A DNA stretch of 38,096 bases from Niveispirillum sp. (lineage in GTDB: Bacteria; Pseudomonadota; Alphaproteobacteria; Azospirillales; Azospirillaceae): NCBI RefSeq assembly GCF_017996735.1, contig NZ_JAGOGJ010000065.1, forward strand, positions 1-38,096, written 5' to 3'. The number at the start of each line of letters is the position of its first letter. The stretch's first letter is position 1. The notes below the pieces were generated by a model. The model did no database searches. It was not told where the DNA came from and was given only the letters and a program-made list of their open reading frames with translations. Positions 32,311 to 38,096 of the stretch are shown here, piece after piece. A program made the position numbers and the translations under genes.

Positions 32311-33120
32311 ATGACCGCCAAGATCGGCCGCCGTGCCCTGTTCCCCCTGCCCCTTGCCGCCCTGGCGCTGGGCGTGATGCCGGCCATGGCCGCCGATGAT
32401 GCGCCACTGCGCGTGCTGGCATCGGCCGTGCCGCATGCGGAGATCCTGTATTTCATCCAGCGCAAACTGGCGCCCGACCTGAAGCTGAAGATCGTAGAGA
32501 TCACGGGGGAGTTGCGCGTCAACGACCTGACCCTGGCCGGCGACGTGGATGCCAACTACTTCCAGCACAAGCCGTACCTGGAAACGGACGAAGCGACGCT
32601 GAAGACCAAGTTCGCCATCACGGCGACCGTGCATATCGAGCCCTTGGGCGTCTATTCCCGCAAGATCAAAAGCCTGGATGCCGTGCCCAACGGCGCCAAG
32701 GTAACCCTGTCCAACAGCGTCACCAATACCAGCCGGGGCCTGCACCTGTTGCAGCAGGCAGGCCTGATCAAGCTGACACCCGGTTTGACGCGTCTGGCCA
32801 CCTTGCGCGATGTGGCGGAGAACCCGCGCAGTATCAAGCTGATCGAGGTAGACCCCGCCCAGTTGCCGCGCACGCTGGACGATGTCGATCTGGCCGTCGT
32901 CAACGGCAATTACGCGCTGCAGGCCGGGTTGATCCCCGCCAAGGACGCGTTGGCGCTGGAGAAGGCGGAGGGCAACCCCTACGCCAATCTGCTGGTCACG
33001 GTGCCCGCCAAGGCGAATGATCCGCGCATCAAGCGCCTGTCGGCCTTGCTGGAAGGACCGGAAGTCGCGGCGTTCATCCGTGAACGCTACAAGGGCTCCG
33101 TAATCCCGGTCCATTCATGA
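32311..33120 (+). CDS. metQ: MetQ-like solute-binding protein (NlpA family)
   Basis: A 269-residue NlpA/MetQ-family binding protein. The start at ATG 32311 follows AGAGGACAT; the 27 in-frame codons upstream are not protein-like. The signal peptide ends at about residue 27 (VMPAMAA) and has no lipobox Cys, so the protein is free in the periplasm rather than a lipoprotein. Family blocks are HAEILYFIQRKLAPD, ITGELRVNDLTLAGDVDANYFQHKPYLE and VNGNYALQAGLIPAKDAL. It delivers methionine or a related compound to MetNI. The 52-base gap before it is too short for a SAM riboswitch. It overlaps metN by four bases. Confidence 0.92.
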   Translation: MTAKIGRRALFPLPLAALALGVMPAMAADDAPLRVLASAVPHAEILYFIQRKLAPDLKLKIVEITGELRVNDLTLAGDVDANYFQHKPYLETDEATLKTKFAITATVHIEPLGVYSRKIKSLDAVPNGAKVTLSNSVTNTSRGLHLLQQAGLIKLTPGLTRLATLRDVAENPRSIKLIEVDPAQLPRTLDDVDLAVVNGNYALQAGLIPAKDALALEKAEGNPYANLLVTVPAKANDPRIKRLSALLEGPEVAAFIRERYKGSVIPVHS

Positions 33121-34103
33121 CGGCGCGGCAACCGATCCGTATCCAGGGCCTGCGCAAAGACTATATCCAGGGCGGTCAAAGCGTGACCGCCCTGGATGGC
33201 ATTGACCTGGATATTCAAGGCGGGTCCATCTTCGGCATCCTGGGGCGTTCCGGTGCCGGAAAAAGCACGCTGATCCGCTGTTTGAACCGGTTGGAAACAC
33301 CCAGCGCCGGGCGTATTCTGGTCGGCGATGTCGATTTGGCGTCGCTGCCGCCGGATGAGTTGCGGCGGCAGCGACGGCGCATCGGCATGGTGTTCCAGCA
33401 TTTCCACCTGCTGCATTCCCGTACCGCCGCCGACAATATCGCCGCCCCCCTGGAAATCGCCGGCATTTCGAAGCCGGAACGACAGAAGCGCGTGGCGGAA
33501 CTGCTGGATCTGGTCGGCCTGTCGGGTCGCGGCACTGCCTATCCGTCGCAGCTTTCCGGCGGGCAGAAGCAGCGTGTGGGCATCGCCCGCGCCCTGGCGG
33601 CCGATCCGGACGTGTTGCTGTCGGACGAGGCGACCAGCGCACTGGACAGCGAAACCACGGCCCAGATCCTGGACCTGCTGCGCGATGTGAACCGTCGGCT
33701 GGGCGTGACCATCGTGCTGATCACCCATGAATTGTCGGTGGTGAAATCCATCTGCGACGGTGCGGCCCTGCTGGAGGGTGGGCGGCTGGTGGAAACCGGC
33801 ACGCTCCGGGATCTGGTGAGCGATCCCACCTCCCGACTGGGCCAATGGCTGCTACCGGCGCTGCCGGACGCCCCCTCCGACGGGCGGCACTTGGAACTGC
33901 GTTACAGCGGCAGCGGGGCCGATACGATCCTGTCCGACCTCACTCTGCATCTCGGCCTGTCACCGGCTCTTCTGGGTGGCGGGGTGGAACAGGTGGCGGG
34001 CACTCCTGTGGCCCGGCTGCTGATCCGCCTGCCCGATGGGGCCGATCTGGACCTGATCCTTTCCTTCCTGGCCACGCGCGGCGTGCGGGCGGTGGTGCGA
34101 TGA
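33117..34103 (+). CDS. metN: methionine-type ABC importer ATPase MetN
   Basis: A 328-residue ATPase. Walker A is GRSGAGKS (43-50), the Q-loop is MVFQHFHLL, the signature LSGGQ is at 146-150, and Walker B (VLLSDEATSALD) and the ITHEL switch follow. The C-terminal 80 residues form the NIL regulatory domain that, in E. coli MetN, binds methionine and shuts off transport. The start overlaps metQ and the end overlaps metI (ATGA at both), so the three are coupled. Confidence 0.95.
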   Translation: MTARQPIRIQGLRKDYIQGGQSVTALDGIDLDIQGGSIFGILGRSGAGKSTLIRCLNRLETPSAGRILVGDVDLASLPPDELRRQRRRIGMVFQHFHLLHSRTAADNIAAPLEIAGISKPERQKRVAELLDLVGLSGRGTAYPSQLSGGQKQRVGIARALAADPDVLLSDEATSALDSETTAQILDLLRDVNRRLGVTIVLITHELSVVKSICDGAALLEGGRLVETGTLRDLVSDPTSRLGQWLLPALPDAPSDGRHLELRYSGSGADTILSDLTLHLGLSPALLGGGVEQVAGTPVARLLIRLPDGADLDLILSFLATRGVRAVVR

Positions 34104-34768
34104 ACCCCGAGACTTTCAGTGAACTGCTGGACCTGTTATGGGGTGCCAGCCTGGAGACGCTGTATATGGTGGCGCTGGCCGGGCTGGTAACCCTGGTTGC
34201 CGGTCTGCCCGCGGGCGTGGCTCTGTACCTGATCGATGGGAACGGACCGTTGCCCTGCCCCCGCCTGCACAGGGTGCTGTCCACCATCGTCAATATCGGC
34301 CGCTCTCTGCCCTTTGTCGTGCTGCTGATCGCCGTCATTCCCCTGACGCGGCTGATCGCCGGCACCTCGCTGGGCAGCACGGCCGCCATCGTGCCCTTGT
34401 CGCTGGGCTCCATCCCGTTCTTCGCGCGGGTGGTAGAGGCCGCATTGCGGGAGGTGGACAAGGGCCGGATCGAGGCGGTGCAGGCCATGGGCGGCACGCT
34501 ACGCCATCTGGTGTTCATGGTGCTGCTGCCGGAGGCGCTGCCAGCCCTGCTGTCAGGCGTCACCCTGACCCTGGTCATGCTGATCGGCTATTCCGCCATG
34601 GCGGGGGTGGTGGGCGGTGGCGGCCTGGGTGATCTGGCCATCCGTTACGGTTATCTGCGCTTCAACACAGAGGTCATGGTGGCAACGGTGGTGGTGCTGA
34701 TCCTGCTGGTCCAGATCATCCAGGTGGCGGGCGACTGGGCCGTGCGCCGTCTGGCGCATCGGCGGTGA
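34100..34768 (+). CDS. metI: methionine-type ABC importer permease MetI
   Basis: A 222-residue permease with five membrane spans, the MetI size. Motifs are WGASLETLYMVALAG at the start, VNIGRSLPFVVLLIAVIPLTR, the ATPase-coupling loop EAVQAMGGTLRHLVFMVLLPEALP and SAMAGVVGGGGLGDLAIRYGY. It forms the inner-membrane channel with MetN and MetQ. It overlaps metN at the start and the HAD gene at the end. Confidence 0.95.
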   Translation: MNPETFSELLDLLWGASLETLYMVALAGLVTLVAGLPAGVALYLIDGNGPLPCPRLHRVLSTIVNIGRSLPFVVLLIAVIPLTRLIAGTSLGSTAAIVPLSLGSIPFFARVVEAALREVDKGRIEAVQAMGGTLRHLVFMVLLPEALPALLSGVTLTLVMLIGYSAMAGVVGGGGLGDLAIRYGYLRFNTEVMVATVVVLILLVQIIQVAGDWAVRRLAHRR

Positions 34769-35553
34769 CCATGCAGGCGCTGGAACAGGCTCCGCCCGGT
34801 CACTTCGCCGGCATCCGCACCATCCTGACCGACATGGATGAGACGCTGACGCTCAAGGGCCGCCTGCCGGCCGCGACATATCTGGCGCTGGAACGGTTAC
34901 AGGCGGCGGGCATCCGGGTGGTGCCCGTCACCGCCGCGCCCGCCGGCTGGTGTGACCAGATGGCCCGGATGTGGCCAGTGGACGCGGTGGTCGCGGAGAA
35001 TGGCGGCCTGTTCATCCAGCGTGACCCATCCGGCCATGGCGCGCGCCGACATAACTGGCACGGGTCCGCCGACCCGGCGGACGCCCTGGAAGCCATCGCC
35101 ACCTATGTGCGCGGCACGGTACCGGGGGCACGGTTGGCCGATGACCAGCCTTTTCGCCTGACCTCCATCGCCTTTGCCCGCACGGGTGACCGGCTGACAG
35201 ACAATGCCATCCTGTCGGCCATCCGTGCGGCGGGCGGCCAGGGCACAGTGAACAATCTCTGGGTCCTGGGCTGGATCGGTGCCTATGACAAGCTGGTGGC
35301 GGCCCGCCATTTCCTGGCCCGGCATCTGGGCCTGGATATCGACCGGGACGGCGACAGCGTGCTTTACAGCGGCGATAGCGCCAATGACGCGCCCATGTTC
35401 GGCTTCTTCCGCCATACGGTGGGCGTCAGCACGGTGCGCGACCATCTGGCCGATATCCCCACCCCACCACGCTGGATCACGCCCAGCCCCGGCGGCCTTG
35501 GTTTTGTGGAACTGGCCGATGCCGTCCTGGCGCACCGGGCTGGAAATGCCTGA
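34765..35553 (+). CDS. HAD-superfamily hydrolase, Cof/MPGP-like
   Basis: A 262-residue HAD phosphatase. Motif I is DMDET (nucleophile Asp23, acid Asp25 from the GTG start) and motif IV is GDSANDAPMF (residues 203-212). A cap-domain insertion lies between, as in the IIB (Cof, sucrose- or mannosylglycerate-phosphatase) group. The start is GTG 34765 overlapping the metI stop (GTGA); ATG 34771 is the alternative. Coupling to a methionine-type importer suggests that it dephosphorylates an intermediate of the same pathway, but substrate is unknown. Confidence 0.9.
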   Translation: MTMQALEQAPPGHFAGIRTILTDMDETLTLKGRLPAATYLALERLQAAGIRVVPVTAAPAGWCDQMARMWPVDAVVAENGGLFIQRDPSGHGARRHNWHGSADPADALEAIATYVRGTVPGARLADDQPFRLTSIAFARTGDRLTDNAILSAIRAAGGQGTVNNLWVLGWIGAYDKLVAARHFLARHLGLDIDRDGDSVLYSGDSANDAPMFGFFRHTVGVSTVRDHLADIPTPPRWITPSPGGLGFVELADAVLAHRAGNA

Positions 35554-35621
35554 ACGCGTCACCAGGATTGGCACAGAAGGAGAATGGGGGTCCATCCCTC
35601 TGGATAGGAAAGCGCACAAGC

Positions 35622-35640
35622 AGGGCCCGGTTCCGGCCCT
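35622..35640 (+). terminator. possible terminator after HAD gene
   Basis: AGGGCC and GGCCCT form a 6-base-pair stem with a 7-base loop (CGGTTCC), about 70 bases after the HAD stop. Beyond it the sequence becomes AT-rich (35650-35720) and probably holds the promoter of the rhodanese gene. The stem is short, so this is tentative. Confidence 0.3.
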
Positions 35641-35775
35641 CCAGCAGGATTTAAACATTATAAAAATGTAAATATTTTAAATTTGACTATTAAAATGTGT
35701 AATGGCGTTATTTTTCTCATTGGCAGTGAGTCTTGCCAGGCCTTCGCATCCCTCTCATAAGCTGGAGCGTTGAAA

Positions 35776-36588
35776 ATGCTTGGAAAATCCATCTGGTCGC
35801 GGCTGATCTATACCGCTGCGACCCTTGGGGCCCTGGTCTTCGGCCCCGCCGCCTTTGCCGCCGATCCTGTGGTCAATACCGAATGGTTGGCCAAGAACCT
35901 GGATAATCCCAAAGTCCGGGTGATCGAGGTCAGTGTGGAACCGGGACAGTTCGAACGCGGGCACATCCCCGGTGCCGTGAACTTTGTCGGGCACACCGAT
36001 CTGGTGGACACGGTGCGCCGCGATATCGTCTCGAAGGAGGCGTTTGAAAAACTGGCGTCGCACGCCGGCATCGGGCCGGACACGACCGTGGTGCTGTATG
36101 GCGACAATAATAACTGGTTCGCCGCCTGGGGCGCCTGGATATTCGACGTCTATGGCGTGAAGGATGTGCGCCTGCTGGACGGTGGCCGCAAGAAGTGGGA
36201 ACTGGAAAAGCGGGAACTGTCCAACAGCGTGACCGACGTGAAGCCGACCGCCTATAAGGTAGCCCAGACCAACCTGCACCTGCGCGCCCGCCTGACGGAC
36301 GTGCTGAAGGTGGCGGAGGGCGACAACGGCACTGCATTGCTGGACATCCGGTCGCCCGATGAATATGCGGGCAATATCTTCGCGCCCAAGGACTCTCAGG
36401 AACTGGCCATCCGCGCCGGCCATGTGCCGGGTGCCGTGAACGTGCCCTGGGCCACCGCCGTCAATCCGGAGGATGGCACCTTCAAATCGAAGGAAGAATT
36501 ACGCAAGATCTACGCCGCCGCCGGCCGGTCTCGCCTTCGGCATGCTGCTGCAACGATCCCGCTTCTGTTTCCTGTGCATCCTGCGTGA
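35776..36588 (+). pseudogene. periplasmic thiosulfate sulfurtransferase (rhodanese), 3'-truncated
   Basis: The start at ATG 35776 follows TGGAGC. A signal peptide (to FGPAAFAA, about residue 27) and the first, inactive rhodanese domain (VVNTEWLAKNLDNPKVRVIEVS, HIPGAVNFVGHTDLVD, VVLYGDNNNWFAAWGAWIF) are intact. The second domain begins (LLDIRSPDEYAG, AGHVPGAVNVPWATAVN) but the protein breaks after KIYAAAG near 36525. The expected YCRxGxR active-site loop with the catalytic Cys is missing. The following 18 codons are out-of-frame YeeE sequence ending at a stop. The product could not transfer sulfur by the usual route. Loss of the 3' end and of the 5' end of the next gene points to one deletion. 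Confidence 0.8.
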
Positions 36589-37443
36589 TTTCCATGACCG
36601 GCGTGATGCCGACGGGCTGACCGGCATCCTGGCAGCCCTGGCCGTGGGCACTGTCGGCTATGTCATCGTCTTCGGCGCCTGGCTGCCCGATCCGTCAACC
36701 GGCCATCTGCCGGCGGAGGCGCATATCGGCCCCGTCTCCTGGCCGCTGGCCCTGGCCGGACTGGCCTTCGGCGTCGGCATGGCGCTATCGGGTTCCTGCA
36801 TCAGCGCTCATCTCTATCGGCTGGGTGAAGGGCCGGTTCGTGCCCCTTTTGCGCTGGCCGGCACGCTCGGCGGCTTCATCCTGGGCTATCTGTCCTGGGA
36901 ATGGCTGTATCTGCGGGCCATTTCAGAGGCGCCGGTCATCTGGCTGCCCAACTATCTGGGGGCTATGGCGGGGCACTTGCCCTGCAACTGGCTGTGCTGG
37001 CGGCCCTGTTCCTGGCACTGGTACGGTTCATTCCGACCGCCAAGGCCGAACCATCCCCCTGGACCCTGACCCGTGTCGCCGACGCCGTGCTTCGCCACCG
37101 CTGGCCCGCCTGGGTCGGCGGCGTGAGCGTCAGTCTGCTGGGCACGGCAACCTATCTGCGCACCGATCCACTGGGGGTGACGGCCCAGATCGGCTGGCTG
37201 GCGCGATTGCTGGGTGAGTATCTGGGTTTTCTGGATGCGGGCCGCCTGCCGGGCCTGGACGGCTTCGCCGGCTGCGCTACGAAACCGGAAGAAGGGCTGC
37301 TGACCCTGAATGGCTGGTTCGTACTGTCCCTGATTGCTGGCAGCCTGTCGGCCGCCCTGGCCGCCGGACAATGGCGGCCCACACGTCCCCGGCTGCGCCC
37401 GTCGCTGACGGCCTGGGCGGGCGGGGTGCTGATGGGGTGGGGC
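36527..37443 (+). pseudogene. YeeE/YedE-type sulfur transporter, truncated at both ends and frameshifted
   Basis: The sequence starts abruptly at GLAFGMLLQRSRFCFL, the usual second block of YeeE/YedE (DUF395) thiosulfate-uptake proteins, without the first helix or a start codon of its own. The middle is well preserved (GPVSWPLALAGLAFGVGMALSGSCISAHLYRLGEG, ISEAPVIWLPNYLG). At the G-run 36958-36962 one G appears lost; with six Gs the frame continues as LGGYGGALALQL and on to GGVLMGWG. At 37443 it stops before the last Cys-containing block and runs in frame into an aminotransferase fragment. Rhodanese and YeeE are natural neighbours in thiosulfate use, so the original order was probably rhodanese-yeeE. 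Confidence 0.75.
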
Positions 37444-37975
37444 CGCTACCCGCGCATGGGCGGTACGGCGGACTTCCGCTCCGCCGTGAAAGAATGGTTG
37501 TGCCGTCGCTTCTACCTCCCGGAAACGGCGCTGGCTGCCGACCGGCATATTGTACCCGTGGCTGGCACACGCGAAGCGCTGCACCAGATCGCCCACACGG
37601 TGATCGACCGTGAAAGACAGGGCCCCAAGCCCCGGGTCCTGATGCCCAACCCCTTCTACCAGATCTATGAGGGTGCGGCGCTGATCGCGGGGGGCGGAGC
37701 CATATTACATTCCCGCCCCCTGGGAGAACGGCCATCTCCCGGATCTGGAATCCCTGCCCGAGGAGGTGCTGGCCCGAACGGCACTGGCCTATATCTGCTC
37801 CCCGTCCAATCCACAGGGCGCGGTGGCGACGCTGGAGCGGCTGCAATCCTACATCCTGCTGGCCCGGCCCCATGGCTTCGTGCTGGTCATGGATGAATGC
37901 TATTCGGAGATTTATGATCGGCAGCGGTCGGTGGGCGCCCAGCAGGCCGCATTGACGCTGGGCGATAGCTTCGTA
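37444..37975 (+). pseudogene. DapC-like class I aminotransferase, internal fragment
   Basis: It begins at RYPRMGGTADFRSAVKEWL, which in succinyldiaminopimelate-type aminotransferases lies about 60 residues in. It continues with VAGTREALHQIA and VLMPNPFYQIYEGAALIAG. A frameshift follows at the G-run 37689-37694; with five Gs it reads AGAEPYYIPAPWENGHLPDLESL. The second part then goes ALAYICSPSNPQGAVATLE and GFVLVMDECYSEIYD to TLGDSF. The expected PLP-lysine block (SLSK) is absent because the sequence changes abruptly at about 37975. It cannot encode an active enzyme. DapC is the best family guess; another class I subgroup is possible. Confidence 0.7.
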
Positions 37976-38096
37976 TCACACGAAAGACGAAGGAGGCCGT
38001 GGAGTTACTGGAGTTCCATGTACGCCACGCTGTATCCATATGGAGACATCATCAGAAAGAAGCGGAAACAAATATTGAATAAAATAATAGGAATTA
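37976..38096. other. AT-rich tail of different composition
   Basis: The last 121 bases are markedly richer in A and T than the rest and interrupt the aminotransferase. The frame remains open to the window end (YGDIIRKKRKQILNKIIG), but no family is recognised. It may be the edge of an inserted element or a contig-end artefact. Confidence 0.45.

Overview
The window is GC-rich chromosomal-type DNA from an alphaproteobacterium. This is inferred from codon bias, from the GroES/GroEL sequences, and from the mix of sphingomonad-style TonB receptors with Azospirillum-like transporters. A Rhodospirillales/Azospirillaceae member or a sphingomonad relative is most likely; genus is not claimed. No tRNA, rRNA, CRISPR array or intact insertion sequence was seen. 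The window holds dense accessory catabolic and transport operons.

Region 1 (1-13994) looks like one catabolic regulon for stilbene-type, probably lignin-derived, aromatic dimers. On the minus strand are a MarR repressor, a SnoaL/NTF2-like protein, an HGGG-type esterase (cut by the window edge) and a lignostilbene-dioxygenase-like enzyme. On the plus strand are an aromatic-acid MFS permease and then a run of TonB receptor, Spinster-type MFS, second lignostilbene-dioxygenase-like enzyme, aldehyde dehydrogenase and a LigW-like decarboxylase. Seven copies of one palindrome, ATTGA-N4-TCAAT, lie only in the promoter gaps of this region and tie the genes together, most simply as MarR operators. Inferred flow: uptake, stilbene formation (perhaps by the SnoaL-like protein acting as a gamma-formaldehyde lyase), oxidative C=C cleavage to two aldehydes, oxidation to acids, and decarboxylation of an ortho-carboxyphenol.

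Region 2 (14122-28447) is a peptide/amide and omega-amino-acid utilisation block. An amidase and a P1-family (DmpA/BapA-type) self-processing aminopeptidase converge on a minus-strand series: omega-amino acid:pyruvate aminotransferase, TonB receptor, alpha/beta hydrolase, TTC38-like TPR protein, and a peptide ABC importer compressed into three polypeptides (binding protein fused to permease, second permease, and two fused ATPases). A divergent XRE-cupin regulator next to the aminotransferase is broken by a frameshift.

Region 3 (28709-35553) holds a groES-groEL pair without CIRCE and without the usual GGM tail. It is followed by a tightly packed operon of NUDIX hydrolase, 2-oxoglutarate/Fe(II) oxygenase, MetQ-MetN-MetI methionine-type importer and HAD phosphatase.

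Region 4 (35776-38096) is a decaying stretch. A periplasmic rhodanese has lost its 3' end, a YeeE/YedE sulfur transporter has lost its 5' and 3' ends, and a DapC-like aminotransferase has lost both ends. They are joined at two deletion-like junctions, carry two G-run frameshifts, and end in a short AT-rich sequence of different composition.
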